Positions 26,957 through 36,664 of a stretch of 49,409 bases of DNA are shown in pieces. The notes beneath the pieces were generated by a model. That model had not been told where the DNA came from, did not search any database, and saw only the letters and a program-made list of their open reading frames with translations. The stretch is from Mogibacterium sp. GTDB lineage: Bacteria > Bacillota > Clostridia > Peptostreptococcales > Anaerovoracaceae. How positions within the stretch are numbered: the first letter of the stretch is position 1; every line of letters starts with the position of its first letter. The stretch is taken from assembly GCA_017434025.1 (NCBI GenBank), contig JAFRGC010000003.1, positions 1 to 49,409 of the forward strand. Reading direction: 5' to 3'. A program made the position numbers and the translations under genes.

Positions 26957-27619
26957 TTACTTCTTTCTGATTACCAAGAGTACATGTCCGGAGATCTCAT
27001 CCGAAGATCCTTCAACCGGGACTACTCGCTCAAGCACTCCTCTGTACTTCCTGAGACTCTTGCCCGCAGCATCGAGTTCTTCCTGATAGTTTCCTCCTTT
27101 ATAGGAAATGAAATATCCTCCGCTGCGGACGAAAGGGAGGCACCATCCGCACAGTTTATCCAGGCTTGCAACCGCTCTGGAAACGCAGAGATCGAACTGG
27201 CCGCAGTACTCATCCCTGCGGGATATTTCTTCAGCTCTTGCATGTACTGTATTGATATTAGCAATGCCAAGCTGATCAGCGAATTCATCAATGACTTTAA
27301 GTCTCTTTAGAGTAGAGTCAAGAAGAACAAATTCCTTCTCCGGGCTTACAACAGCAAGCAGCGCTCCGGGAAATCCGGCGCCGGTCCCTATATCGATCAC
27401 CCTCTCAGCTTTCTCATATTCAGGAAGGTCAGTAACTGACAGAGAATCTGCGATATGCTTCTGCACAGCTTCATCTCTGTCTCTGACTGCCGTCAGATTG
27501 ATATGCTCATTTCTGTCCAGCACAAGATCGAGGTAGGAGAGGAGGGTAGCCGTCTTCTCACTGCCGTACTTCTGAACAAGCTGTTCTGTAAGTCTTTCTG
27601 TATCCAGGGATGTAGCCAT
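26957..27619 (-). CDS. rsmG: 16S rRNA (guanine-N7) methyltransferase RsmG
   Basis: 220 residues. RNRDEAVQKHIADSL then the SAM motif VIDIGTGAGFPG, LLDSTLKRLKV and CVSRAVASLDKLCGWCLPF. It methylates one guanine near the 530 loop of 16S rRNA (G527 in E. coli). Its start overlaps the mnmG stop by one base. A ketoacyl-free simple Rossmann methyltransferase of normal length for the family. Confidence 0.96.
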   Translation of the reverse strand: MATSLDTERLTEQLVQKYGSEKTATLLSYLDLVLDRNEHINLTAVRDRDEAVQKHIADSLSVTDLPEYEKAERVIDIGTGAGFPGALLAVVSPEKEFVLLDSTLKRLKVIDEFADQLGIANINTVHARAEEISRRDEYCGQFDLCVSRAVASLDKLCGWCLPFVRSGGYFISYKGGNYQEELDAAGKSLRKYRGVLERVVPVEGSSDEISGHVLLVIRKK

Positions 27620-29622
27620 TATGATCTCTGTTCCTTCTCAAGATAGATAAGTAATACGTTGATATCAGCAGGGGAGACACCTGAGATCCTGCTGGCCTGT
27701 CCGACGGTACGCGGCCTGATCTCTGAAAGCTTCTGTCTGGCCTCAAGCCTGAGCCCGCCGATAGACTTGTAATCAAGATCTTCACGAAGGTGCTTGTTCT
27801 CGAGCTTTCTCAGCTTCTCGACTTCATTGATCTGCTTGCTGATGTATCCGTCGTACTTGAGCATAACTTCGACTTCTGTCTTCTCGTTCATGCCCAGCTC
27901 CGGTCTGGTGTCATCATCTATTTCCGCTAGATCATCATAAGTGATCGCCGGTCTCCTGAGGATATCTGCGAAAGTCTGATTGCCGGTTTCTGCAATGTCC
28001 CGTCTCTTGCGCTCGATCTGTTCAGGAGTGAGCTCTCCGGTATTATCCTCACACTCATGGCGGACAAGGAACTTCCGGAATGAAGCGATATCCGTCTTCC
28101 TATTTCTGAGCCTTAAGATCTCCTCATCAACATGATTCTTCTTGGCCAGATATCTGTCATATCTCTCTTTCGTTACCGGACCGTATTCACGTCCTAATTC
28201 GGTAAGTCTCCTGTCTGCATTATCCTGCCTGAGCAGGAGCCTGTATTCAGCACGGGAGGTCATGATCCTGTAAGGTTCATTAGTGCCCTTGGTGACAAGA
28301 TCATCGATAAGCACCCCAATATAAGCCTCATCTCTTCTGAGGACCAGCGGATCCTTATCCCTGAGCTTCCTGACTGCATTGATCCCGGCAATCAGGCCCT
28401 GTGCCGCAGCCTCTTCATAACCGCTGCTCCCATTGAACTGACCGGCACAGAAAAGGCCGTCAAGCAGCTTGCTCTCAAGGCTTGGTTTGAGTGAAAGGGG
28501 ATCGACACAATCATACTCAATAGCATAAGCAGGTCTTACGATCTCAGCATGTTCAAGGCCCGGAATCGTAGCATAGAAGGCATGCTGTACGTCTTCCGGC
28601 AAACTTGAGCTCATTCCCTGGATATACATCCAGTCAGTATCAAGACCTTCTGGCTCAACAAACAGTTGATGACGCTTTCTGTCTTTGAATCGCGATACTT
28701 TGTCCTCGATTGACGGACAGTATCTTGGGCCGACTCCGACAATGTTTCCTGAGTACATCGCAGACTTCTCTATGTTATCCAGAATGATCTTATGTGTCTC
28801 TTCATTGGTATAGGAGAGCCAGCAGGAGATCTGGTCGATATCATAGGTCTTATCTTCATTGAGGAAGCTGAAAGGAACTATGTGCTCATCGCCTTTCTGC
28901 TCCTTCATAGCATTATAATCCAGCGTATCGCGGAGCATACGGGCCGGCGTTCCCGTCTTGAACCTCCTGATCGGGAACCCGAGCTCGCGGAGATGCTCCC
29001 CGAGCTCGCATGCCGGCGGCATGCCGGAAGGCCCGGATACGGTCACATCATCCCCGATAAAGATCTTGCCGCCAAGGAAAGTTCCTGTACAGATGATCAC
29101 GGCATCTGCTCCGTATCTGCTGCCATCTGCTGTTACGACACCTCTGATCGATCCAATCTGGCTGAAAGCCTTTCTATTACTGGCTTCCAGGCTTTCATTC
29201 GCGTTATCTGCAGGCACTCTGTCAACGATAAAGTCCGTCACTTCCGCAACGATCAGCTCGAGATTTGCCTGTGCCCTGATCGTTCTGAGCATCTCCTCAT
29301 GATACTTGTGCTTGTCCGCCTGGGCCCTCAGAGAGTGCACAGCCGGACCCTTGGAAGTATTGAGCATCTTGGACTGGATGAATGTTTTGTCAATATTCAC
29401 ACCCATCTCGCCGCCAAGCGCGTCTACTTCACGGACGAGATGGCCTTTGCCTGTTCCTCCGATCGAAGGATTGCACGGCATCATGGCAACAGACTCAATA
29501 TCTGTGCAGAATATAACCGTTCTCATGCCCATTCTGGCCGCAGCAAGACCGGCCTCGCATCCGGCGTGACCTGCACCGATTACCGCTATATCGTATCTGT
29601 TCCTGTAAGTTTCTTCTTTCAT
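27619..29622 (-). CDS. mnmG: tRNA uridine 5-carboxymethylaminomethyl modification enzyme MnmG (GidA)
   Basis: 667 residues. FAD motif [11 protein letters not shown] (14-24), [22 protein letters not shown], then [21 protein letters not shown], all family signatures. C-terminal helices bind MnmE. It modifies U34 of several tRNAs together with MnmE. The usual partner mnmE is normally just upstream, but here the upstream gene is the divergent deoC, so mnmE must be elsewhere. It is about 35 residues longer than typical (~630); the extra lies around 135-160 ([19 protein letters not shown]), a small insertion. Confidence 0.96.
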   Translation of the reverse strand: MKEETYRNRYDIAVIGAGHAGCEAGLAAARMGMRTVIFCTDIESVAMMPCNPSIGGTGKGHLVREVDALGGEMGVNIDKTFIQSKMLNTSKGPAVHSLRAQADKHKYHEEMLRTIRAQANLELIVAEVTDFIVDRVPADNANESLEASNRKAFSQIGSIRGVVTADGSRYGADAVIICTGTFLGGKIFIGDDVTVSGPSGMPPACELGEHLRELGFPIRRFKTGTPARMLRDTLDYNAMKEQKGDEHIVPFSFLNEDKTYDIDQISCWLSYTNEETHKIILDNIEKSAMYSGNIVGVGPRYCPSIEDKVSRFKDRKRHQLFVEPEGLDTDWMYIQGMSSSLPEDVQHAFYATIPGLEHAEIVRPAYAIEYDCVDPLSLKPSLESKLLDGLFCAGQFNGSSGYEEAAAQGLIAGINAVRKLRDKDPLVLRRDEAYIGVLIDDLVTKGTNEPYRIMTSRAEYRLLLRQDNADRRLTELGREYGPVTKERYDRYLAKKNHVDEEILRLRNRKTDIASFRKFLVRHECEDNTGELTPEQIERKRRDIAETGNQTFADILRRPAITYDDLAEIDDDTRPELGMNEKTEVEVMLKYDGYISKQINEVEKLRKLENKHLREDLDYKSIGGLRLEARQKLSEIRPRTVGQASRISGVSPADINVLLIYLEKEQRS

Positions 29623-29661
29623 CTTCTAGCCATTCTTATGTCATTTTTCTTCTGAAAAATT

Positions 29662-29690
29662 ATAATACCATAATTGTGCGCAACAGTGAA
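29662..29690 (-). promoter_or_regulatory. Candidate mnmG promoter
   Basis: Minus strand TTCACT (29690-29685), 17-bp spacer, TATTAT (29667-29662), overlapped by a perfect TATAAT three bases further downstream. In the 164-bp mnmG-deoC divergent gap. I found no convincing -35/-10 pair for deoC, though a TATAAA lies at 29747. Confidence 0.4.
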
Positions 29691-29786
29691 CAACGAGCCT
29701 GGCCAGTTAATTGTAATGTTCACTCTATTGTGATATCGTATTATTGTATAAATAATTCACCGTATACAACAAGGAGGCATATTATC

Positions 29787-30440
29787 ATGGATGTCAAAAC
29801 GATTCTTGGCCACGTCGATCACACACTGCTCAAACAGACGGCGACATGGGATGATATCAGGCAAATAGTTGATGACGGTATCAAATATCAGACCGCTTCT
29901 GTATGCATTCCGCCTTCATACGTAGGACAGGCAGCAGCATATGCGGAAGGAAGAGTCAAGATCTGCACAGTCATCGGTTTCCCAAATGGTTACAACACCA
30001 CAGCTGTCAAGGCTTTCGAGACTGGCGACGCACTGGATGCAGGTGCGGACGAGATCGACATGGTAATCAATATCGGCTGGGTCAAAGACCGCAAGTGGGA
30101 TGAGCTCGAGCAGGAGATCCGCACACTTAAGGAGATCTGCGGCGACCATGTTCTCAAAGTCATAATCGAGACGTGCATGCTGACCGATGAAGAGAAGGTC
30201 AAAATGTGCGAGATCGTGACTTTCGCAGGCGCTGATTATATCAAAACTTCTACCGGATTCGGCGGTGGCGGCGCTACATTCGAAGACATCGAACTCTTCT
30301 CGAAGAATATCGGCGAAGGTGTCAAGATGAAGGCTTCCGGCGGTATTTCAAGCCTTGCTGATGCAGAGAAATTCCTTGAACTCGGCGCTGACAGACTCGG
30401 GACCAGCCGTATAGTAAAGATAGCCAAAGAGCAGGAATAG
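29787..30440 (+). CDS. deoC: Deoxyribose-phosphate aldolase
   Basis: 217 residues from ATG 29787, with AAGGAGG 9 nt upstream; 37 upstream in-frame codons are non-conserved and rejected. HVDHTLLK (9-16), IGFPNGYN (63-70), [10 protein letters not shown] and the Schiff-base lysine K153 in [25 protein letters not shown]. It splits 2-deoxyribose-5-phosphate into acetaldehyde and glyceraldehyde-3-phosphate. First in deoC-udp-deoB; 15 bp to udp. Confidence 0.96.
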   Translation: MDVKTILGHVDHTLLKQTATWDDIRQIVDDGIKYQTASVCIPPSYVGQAAAYAEGRVKICTVIGFPNGYNTTAVKAFETGDALDAGADEIDMVINIGWVKDRKWDELEQEIRTLKEICGDHVLKVIIETCMLTDEEKVKMCEIVTFAGADYIKTSTGFGGGGATFEDIELFSKNIGEGVKMKASGGISSLADAEKFLELGADRLGTSRIVKIAKEQE

Positions 30441-30455
30441 GAAAGGACGGACAAC

Positions 30456-31235
30456 ATGGTCGATTATACAGAAGGTGGAGGATATCAGTATCATGTAGGA
30501 CTGAGACCGGGAGACGTCGGTGAGTACGTCATCCTTCCGGGAGACCCTCACAGAGTCCCTAAGATCGCAGCATATTTTGACGATCCAGTCAAAATCGCGG
30601 ACAGCCGTGAGTACGTAACTTACACAGGCACACTTGACGGAGTCAAGGTCAGCTGCACCAGTACCGGCGTAGGCGGACCGTCCGCTTCGATCGCACTCGA
30701 GGAAATCGCCAATGTCGGTGGTAAGACCTTCATCCGAGTCGGTACCTGCGGCGGCATGGACATCGATGTCAAAGGCGGAGATATCGTAGTAGCGACAGGT
30801 GCTGTCCGTATGGAAGGAACTTCGAAAGAATACGCCCCGATCGAATATCCTGCGGTATCCGATGTAACAGTCTCGGCAGCACTCGTTGAAGCAGCAAAGA
30901 AACTCGGTGCTCCATATCACACAGGTGTTGTACAGTGCAAGGATGCTTTCTACGGCCAGCATATGCCTGAAGCTCTCCCGAACAGCTACGAACTTCTCAA
31001 TAAGTGGCAGGCATGGCTGCGCATGGGTTGTAAAGCATCTGAAATGGAATCCGCAGCACTCTTCATCGTCGGCGCTTATCGCAGAGTCAGAGTCGGCTCG
31101 GTATTCCTCGTAGTAGCGAATCAGGAGAGAGAGAAGGCTGGCCTTCCTAATCCGCAGGAACATGACACAGACCTTGCAATCCGCGTCGCGATCGAAGCAA
31201 TCAGGATGATGATTGCAGAAGACAAGAAGAAGTGA
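30456..31235 (+). CDS. udp: Uridine phosphorylase-type nucleoside phosphorylase
   Basis: 259 residues, NP-I family. [10 protein letters not shown] (phosphate Asp-Arg site), [23 protein letters not shown] (phosphate Gly-rich loop) and EMESAALF (ribose Glu-Met-Glu). Similarity runs with E. coli Udp rather than the trimeric PNP family, and [13 protein letters not shown] fits. It releases uracil from uridine (and perhaps deoxyuridine or thymidine), giving ribose-1-phosphate for DeoB. RBS AGGAAAGG. The stop codon lies inside a palindrome (31229-31261). Confidence 0.88.
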   Translation: MVDYTEGGGYQYHVGLRPGDVGEYVILPGDPHRVPKIAAYFDDPVKIADSREYVTYTGTLDGVKVSCTSTGVGGPSASIALEEIANVGGKTFIRVGTCGGMDIDVKGGDIVVATGAVRMEGTSKEYAPIEYPAVSDVTVSAALVEAAKKLGAPYHTGVVQCKDAFYGQHMPEALPNSYELLNKWQAWLRMGCKASEMESAALFIVGAYRRVRVGSVFLVVANQEREKAGLPNPQEHDTDLAIRVAIEAIRMMIAEDKKK

Positions 31236-31261
31236 CAAAGGGACGGTTCTTTTGTCACTTC
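31229..31261. repeat. Short palindromic element between udp and deoB
   Basis: 11-bp perfect inverted repeat (31229-31239 / 31251-31261) around GGGACGGTTCT. The top strand reads GTGACAAAG, then GGACGG, then TTCTTTTGTCAC. The element overlaps the udp stop. A motif of this form (TGACAAA, GGGACGG, TTCTTTTGTCA) is dispersed in many unrelated bacterial genomes, from memory. It is not a terminator by shape: no T-run follows. Confidence 0.6.
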
Positions 31262-31282
31262 ATTGAAAGGAGCAATTTGTTT

Positions 31283-32449
31283 ATGGCAAAAAGAGTATTC
31301 TGGATAGTGCTCGACAGCGCAGGCATTGGCGGTGCTCCGGATGCGGCGAATTTCGGCGATGCTGGCGCCGATACTTTTGGCACCTGCTATGACAGTGGCG
31401 CAATGAACGTTCCTGTCATGGAGAATCTCGGCCTCAGGAACATCAACGGCACCTCGTTCTATGATCCGAAAGACGGAGTCGAAGGCTGCTACTGCCGTAT
31501 GCACGAGAAGTCCAATGGTAAGGACACCACAGTTGGTCACTGGGAGATGGCCGGTATGGTTTCTGAGAAACCGCTCCCGACCTATCCGAACGGTTTCCCT
31601 CAGGAGATCCTCGATAAGCTGAGCGCAGCAACAGGGCGTGGCATTCTGTGCAACAAGACATATTCCGGCACTGAAGTCATCAAGGATTACGGTCAGCAGC
31701 ATGTCGAGACAGGCGATCTAATCGTCTATACCAGTGCCGACAGCGTATTGCAGATCGCTGCTCACGAAGCTGTGGTACCTATCGAAGAACTGTATGAGAT
31801 CTGTCACAAAGCAAGAGAGATCATGCAGGGTGAGCATGGATGCGGCAGGATCATCGCAAGACCGTTCGAAGGGGAGTGGCCGTTCAAGCGTACTGTCAGG
31901 CGTCATGACTACAGTCTGCAGCCACCACGCGAAACCGTTCTCGACGCGCTCAAGGAAGCGGGCTTCGTGAACATCGGCGTAGGCAAGATCTATGATATTT
32001 TTGCCGGCAAGAGCGTCATGATGAGCTACTCCAACAAGGGCAACGAAGCGAATATGGTCAGGACGATCGATATAGCGGATGCAGATTTTGAAGGCCTCTG
32101 CTATGTGAATCTGGTCGACACCGACATGATCTACGGACACAGAAGAGATATCCCTGGATATACTAATGCGCTGAATACAGCGGACAGACAGATCGGTGAA
32201 CTGATGGAGAAGATGCGTCCGGAAGACATTCTCATCATCACTGCTGACCATGGCTGTGATCCGGGATACACAGGAACTGATCACACGAGGGAAGATGTCC
32301 CTTGCCTGATCTGGGGACCGTCACTCAAGAAGGGTGTTGACCTCGGAACGCGTGATACCTTCGCGGATATGGCGGCAACGATCGCTGATTATTTCGGTAT
32401 CAGCTACCGTGGAGACGGTGCATCATTCCTTGCGGAGATCGCCGAATAG
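31283..32449 (+). CDS. deoB: Phosphopentomutase
   Basis: 388 residues from ATG 31283 (RBS AAAGGAG; the 17 codons upstream pass through the palindrome and are rejected). Alkaline-phosphatase-fold: VLDSAGIGGAPDA (metal Asp), GKDTTVGHWEMAG (nucleophile Thr region) and TADHGCDPGYTGTDHTRE (metal ligands). It moves phosphate between C1 and C5 of ribose and deoxyribose, linking Udp to DeoC. A good terminator follows at 32515, closing the deoC-udp-deoB operon. Confidence 0.96.
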   Translation: MAKRVFWIVLDSAGIGGAPDAANFGDAGADTFGTCYDSGAMNVPVMENLGLRNINGTSFYDPKDGVEGCYCRMHEKSNGKDTTVGHWEMAGMVSEKPLPTYPNGFPQEILDKLSAATGRGILCNKTYSGTEVIKDYGQQHVETGDLIVYTSADSVLQIAAHEAVVPIEELYEICHKAREIMQGEHGCGRIIARPFEGEWPFKRTVRRHDYSLQPPRETVLDALKEAGFVNIGVGKIYDIFAGKSVMMSYSNKGNEANMVRTIDIADADFEGLCYVNLVDTDMIYGHRRDIPGYTNALNTADRQIGELMEKMRPEDILIITADHGCDPGYTGTDHTREDVPCLIWGPSLKKGVDLGTRDTFADMAATIADYFGISYRGDGASFLAEIAE

Positions 32450-32514
32450 TGATAGCTATCAGTCGGAAGATATCGGATGAAATAATGCAATTTAGGTTTT
32501 ATGTAAACTAATTA

Positions 32515-32548
32515 ACTGCTTCTCCAGGCCGTGGAGGAGCAGTTTTTT
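32515..32548 (+). terminator. Terminator of deoC-udp-deoB
   Basis: 11-bp stem ACTGCTTCTCC / GGAGGAGCAGT with one T-G wobble and a 7-nt loop, followed by six T. Confidence 0.9.
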
Positions 32549-32688
32549 GGTGGTATTTTGAAAGATTATTATACTATTCACAATATTATTACAGAATCAT
32601 GTCAGAGATAGCAACGTTTACAGCGTTGGGTTATAATAATAGAGAACCAGTATTTTTCCCATTGAAGCAGTGAAAACAGGTGTGTGAA

Positions 32689-33207
32689 ATGACCAAAGAA
32701 GAAGTGATAGATATTCTCGGAATGATCCCGCTGGAGGTAGAAGGCGGAATGTGGAGAGGTATGTTCCGCAGTGACGAAATCATCCCGGAGGGAGTATTCG
32801 AAGGACGCGAAGGAGCAAGAGCAGCTTATGGATCGATTTTCTATCTGCTTACATCTGAATCCGTCTCACGCATGCACAGGCTCGCGACGGATGAGCTGTG
32901 GAGTTTCTATCTGGGCTCGCCATGCGAACTGCTGGTACTAAGAACGGATGGCACCGGATATACCGAGATCCTCGGCCAGGATATCAAGAATGGCGAGAAG
33001 CTGATGACGGTCGTGCCAAGAGGCTGCTGGCAGGGGGTATGTATGATAGGGCCTTCTTCCGAAAATGATTGGGCTCTGCTCGGCACAGTAATGGCCCCGG
33101 CATATGAAGACAGCGATTATGAAGATGGAACTGAAGACCTGCTCGGTCAGTATCCGGAATTCGCAGATAAGATCCTCCCGCTGCTTGCGAGTCCGCAGGA
33201 AAGGTAA
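32689..33207 (+). CDS. Cupin_5 (DUF985) family protein
   Basis: 172 residues from ATG 32689 (AGGTG 6 nt upstream); a GTG three codons earlier has no clear RBS. Family pattern: PLEVEGGMWRGMFRS, GSIFYLLTSESVSRMHRLATDELWSFYLG, PRGCWQG and LLGTVMAPAYEDSDYEDG. Members are small metal-cupin proteins; a few have been proposed as sugar-nucleotide or sugar-acid epimerase-like enzymes. The function here is unknown. It is 5 bp before an oxidoreductase gene, so both are one unit. Upstream a TATAAT (32632) is present with a poor -35. Confidence 0.78.
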   Translation: MTKEEVIDILGMIPLEVEGGMWRGMFRSDEIIPEGVFEGREGARAAYGSIFYLLTSESVSRMHRLATDELWSFYLGSPCELLVLRTDGTGYTEILGQDIKNGEKLMTVVPRGCWQGVCMIGPSSENDWALLGTVMAPAYEDSDYEDGTEDLLGQYPEFADKILPLLASPQER

Positions 33208-33211
33208 CCAT

Positions 33212-34276
33212 ATGAAAGCAATCATCATAGGCAGTGGTAATATTGCCCAGGTCCACATAGCAGCACTGAAGCGTCTCGGCCATGAAGTATCGTGGATGGT
33301 AGGAAGAGACTATGAGCGGACCGGGAGATTTGCGCAGGAGAATGACATTCCGCATTTCACAACTGACTTGAGTGAGGCGCTTGGCTCGGATGCTGATTTC
33401 GTGCATATCTGCACGCCACCGGTCAGCCATGCTGATCTGATCCGCGCGTCACTTGCAGCGAACAAACATGTCATCTGCGAGAAGCCTCTGTGTATCGATC
33501 CATGTGAGGCGAAGGCTCTTGCCGCAGAAGCAGAAGAAGCTTACCAGCAGAAGGGACTGATCACTGCTCTCTGCTGCAATGTGAGATATTATCCGGCAAA
33601 CAGAGAAGTCTCAGAACTGCTCAGAAATGATGGAGGAGGGGAGGCCCGGATCATTTCCGGCTCCTATCTGCAGTCGTTCCATATCCCACCGCATGAGGAT
33701 AGCTGGAGATTCGATCATGATCTTTCAGAAGGGCAGCGCGCGATCAGCGAGATCGGCACACACTGGATCGACCTCTCCGGATTCTGGACAGGCCTTCGCA
33801 TCACCGGTGTCTATGCCGAACTCGAGAACTGGTATCCTGTCCTCTTCAGGAAAGGCCGCACACTCTCTGCGGAACCTGACGGAGAAGAGGTCCACATCGA
33901 TACGGAAGATACCGCTGCTGTGATACTGAGATTCGAGAACGGTGCTGTCGGTACGCTGCTGCTGTCTGAGACAGCTCCGGGACACTTCAATGACCTCTCG
34001 ATTGAAGTCACAGATCTGAAAACTACCTACAGATGGGAGGAGCTCCATCCTGATAAATTATGGTTCTCAGATGCCGGATCAATGAAGAGCAAATCGCTTA
34101 AGGTATCTGACCGCACGGAGACCTTCGTAAACCTTTTCAGAGATGTGTATGCTGCTGCGGAAAGCAAAATGCCGGGATCGTATCCGACCTTCGCGGACGG
34201 TGCGTACATTTCAGCGGTTTGCCACGCAATCAGTGAGAGCGGCAAAACACACCGCTGGACGGAAGTCGATCTGTGA
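33212..34276 (+). CDS. Gfo/Idh/MocA-family oxidoreductase
   Basis: 354 residues from ATG 33212, just after the cupin stop; the longer upstream frame overlaps the cupin gene and is rejected. Rossmann motif IIGSGNIAQVHIAAL (5-19), VHICTPPVSHA, HVICEKPLCID (catalytic-region Lys), and EIGTHWIDLSGFWTG with the conserved His. NAD(P)-dependent oxidation or reduction of sugars or sugar derivatives. The substrate is not predictable. Together with the cupin it may process a sugar, but this is only context. Confidence 0.85.
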   Translation: MKAIIIGSGNIAQVHIAALKRLGHEVSWMVGRDYERTGRFAQENDIPHFTTDLSEALGSDADFVHICTPPVSHADLIRASLAANKHVICEKPLCIDPCEAKALAAEAEEAYQQKGLITALCCNVRYYPANREVSELLRNDGGGEARIISGSYLQSFHIPPHEDSWRFDHDLSEGQRAISEIGTHWIDLSGFWTGLRITGVYAELENWYPVLFRKGRTLSAEPDGEEVHIDTEDTAAVILRFENGAVGTLLLSETAPGHFNDLSIEVTDLKTTYRWEELHPDKLWFSDAGSMKSKSLKVSDRTETFVNLFRDVYAAAESKMPGSYPTFADGAYISAVCHAISESGKTHRWTEVDL

Positions 34277-34311
34277 TCATAGTTACCCATAAATATCCAT
34301 ATGAACAGCAA

Positions 34312-34340
34312 AGCCCGGATCATGCGATCCGGGCTCTTTC
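34312..34340. terminator. Terminator between the oxidoreductase and the converging ABC operon
   Basis: 10-bp perfect stem AGCCCGGATC / GATCCGGGCT with an ATGC loop and short T-rich flanks on both sides (TCTTTC; TTTGC). It could serve both directions. Confidence 0.6.
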
Positions 34341-34367
34341 AATTGATATAGATCTCTGCGTAAAGCT

Positions 34368-35375
34368 TTAACGCTGTCCCTTATCATACGGGATACCTTC
34401 AGCCTTAGGTACTCTGGAGCTCTTGGATGTGAATGCCAGAACTATGAGAGTGATGATATAAGGCAGCATCCTGTATACATACGGGCTGACGCCGAGTTCA
34501 TTGAGCAGGAATACTCCATCACCGTTGATATCGAGCGTTGAATAGGTCGCTGCGATACATTTGAACAGACCGAAGAGGATCGATCCGCCGGCGATATTGA
34601 GCGGTGTCCAGTTACCGAAGATCATTACAGCCAATGCCAGGAAGCCGTAGCCGGCAACATCTCCATTGGATGTCATGTTCGCTGTTGTCATCGCAAAAGT
34701 GAATCCGCCGACTCCAGCGAGGAATCCCGAAAGTCCGACGCCGAGGTATCTCATCTTATAGACATTGATACCCAGGGAATCTGCTGCCTGAGGGTTCTCA
34801 CCGCAGGATCTGAGTCTCATACCTGTCTTAGTCTTGTACAGGAATACAGATACCAGTACGAAGATAAGGATGCAGATATAGCTTGTCAGATATACTTTGT
34901 TCAGGAAGAAATCTCCGATCGGACCAAAGCTGTATCCCTTAGGATATCCGAAGGTCTGCGGCTTGATCATGAACCAGCCTGCAGCTCCGCCCTGTGACAT
35001 ACCCATGGTGTTCTGCTGAACGATCATGTAGATGAAGAACATTACGATAGCAGGAGCCAGCATGTTCAGAGCAGTACCGCCGATTGTCTGGTCTGCCTTG
35101 AGGTTGATCGCTGAGAACGCCAGCAGCATCGAGAACAGGATCCCGCATATACCTGAGAGGATCAGGGAAAGGATCATGATGATCTGTCCCTGGCTCTGTT
35201 GCCATCCACCATCCTGGAACATCCTGACAAATACTACTCCCATAAACGCGCCGAATATCATAATACCTTCGAGCGCGAGGTTGATGACACCGGATCTCTC
35301 AGCACATACACCGGCGAGAGCTACGATCATCAGAGGAACAGCATATAACATCATCTGTTGAAGTAAGAATACCAT
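34368..35375 (-). CDS. Nucleoside-type ABC transporter permease (second)
   Basis: 335 residues, BPD_transp_2 family, about eight to ten membrane spans. Seen: PLMIVALAGVCAERSGVINLALEGIMIFGAF near the start, typical of the NupQ/YufQ subgroup, and GFLALAVMIFGNWTP. It forms the channel with the 429-aa permease. It starts one base inside that gene's stop (TAATG). Terminal gene of the bmp importer operon. Confidence 0.9.
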   Translation of the reverse strand: MVFLLQQMMLYAVPLMIVALAGVCAERSGVINLALEGIMIFGAFMGVVFVRMFQDGGWQQSQGQIIMILSLILSGICGILFSMLLAFSAINLKADQTIGGTALNMLAPAIVMFFIYMIVQQNTMGMSQGGAAGWFMIKPQTFGYPKGYSFGPIGDFFLNKVYLTSYICILIFVLVSVFLYKTKTGMRLRSCGENPQAADSLGINVYKMRYLGVGLSGFLAGVGGFTFAMTTANMTSNGDVAGYGFLALAVMIFGNWTPLNIAGGSILFGLFKCIAATYSTLDINGDGVFLLNELGVSPYVYRMLPYIITLIVLAFTSKSSRVPKAEGIPYDKGQR

Positions 35376-36664
35376 TATTTCTGTCCTCCTTTCTTAGTCT
35401 CTTTCTTGACAATTTCGGCGGGCGCCTCCGCATCATCAGCAGGTGCTGCACTGACCGCAGGCTCTGCGTTTACATTGCCATGGTCATGCTTGATTCTCTT
35501 GGAGAGCATCATCTTGATGAGCATCGAGAATGCTGACAGGTATACGATAACAGCGATGATGATGTCAGCGATGTATTCATTGTAAGCTGTCAGGTACTTG
35601 AGCTGGATACCCGAAATGTTCAGCATTGACATGAAGATTCCGGAGAATATGACGCCGATCGGATGGTTGGCTGCCAGCAGTGCTACCGGGATACCATTGA
35701 ATCCTTCAGCAGGGAGCTTCTGATATGTCGACCAGTAGAACTCCGTGTTACCTGAGAGGAAGTACAGCGAAGCACCGGCTGCCGCAAGCGCTCCGGCGAT
35801 CGCCATGGAGAGAATGATGTTCTTCTTGTCGTTGATACCTGCATACTTTGCGGCATGTCTGTTTGCACCGCATGCACGGAGCTCATAGCCAAATGTGGTT
35901 TTGGTCATCATGATCCACATCGCGATCGCGATCAGAACTGCGATCCAGAATCCGCCATTCGCCTGTGAACCTGCAAACAGCTTGTCCATCAGTAATTTAG
36001 GAGTAACAACTCCGACATTCTTGAGCGGGATGATATATCCGACCTTACCACCCTCTGCGGAGTTCTTGAACATCTCATGTGCATCGAACCACCAGGTGAC
36101 CAGATTGGCTGCGATCCAGTTGGTCATGATACAGGTGATTACCTCGTTAATATTGAGGAAGGCCTTGAAGATTCCCGGAATTGCGCCCCACAGCGCGCCG
36201 AGAAGAACTCCGACCAGGAATGCGCAGAGCCATGCTATCGCTTTAGGACATCCGGTCCAGCCGAGCCAGAGTCCGACTGACAGAGTGCCCATCGTACCCA
36301 TCAGATACTGTCCTGCAGCTCCGATGTTGAACAGACCTGTCTTGAAAGCGATCGCTACTGACAGACCTGTCATGATCAGCGGAACAGCACGGAAGAGCAT
36401 GTTGCCCATATTTACGCCGTTAAAGCCGAATACTAACTGTCCTGCGGAATCTCTTCCTGTGGAGAAAACGCCCAGGAATACCAGTTTGATACCTTCTACG
36501 ATACCCGAGCTGGAAATATTTGATTTTGACAGTCCTACTATGATTACGATAACGGCTCCTACAGCCATACCGATAAGTATGGATATCAGAGCGGAATAAA
36601 CTGCCACAGCTCCTTCGGATTTATACCATTTGAGCTTGCCTGTTACAGGATCTTTTCTAGGCAT
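35375..36664 (-). CDS. Nucleoside-type ABC transporter permease (first)
   Basis: 429 residues, BPD_transp_2, with a charged or Ala/Glu-rich C-terminal tail (AEPAVSAAPADDAEAPAEIVKKETKKGGQK). Core: LFRAVPLIMTGLSVAIAFKTGLFNIGAAGQYLMG and GINDKKNIILSMAIAGALAAAGASLYFLSG. It matches the NupP/YufP-like half of nucleoside importers. Start abuts the stop of the ATPase gene (TAAATG). Confidence 0.9.
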   Translation of the reverse strand: MPRKDPVTGKLKWYKSEGAVAVYSALISILIGMAVGAVIVIIVGLSKSNISSSGIVEGIKLVFLGVFSTGRDSAGQLVFGFNGVNMGNMLFRAVPLIMTGLSVAIAFKTGLFNIGAAGQYLMGTMGTLSVGLWLGWTGCPKAIAWLCAFLVGVLLGALWGAIPGIFKAFLNINEVITCIMTNWIAANLVTWWFDAHEMFKNSAEGGKVGYIIPLKNVGVVTPKLLMDKLFAGSQANGGFWIAVLIAIAMWIMMTKTTFGYELRACGANRHAAKYAGINDKKNIILSMAIAGALAAAGASLYFLSGNTEFYWSTYQKLPAEGFNGIPVALLAANHPIGVIFSGIFMSMLNISGIQLKYLTAYNEYIADIIIAVIVYLSAFSMLIKMMLSKRIKHDHGNVNAEPAVSAAPADDAEAPAEIVKKETKKGGQK

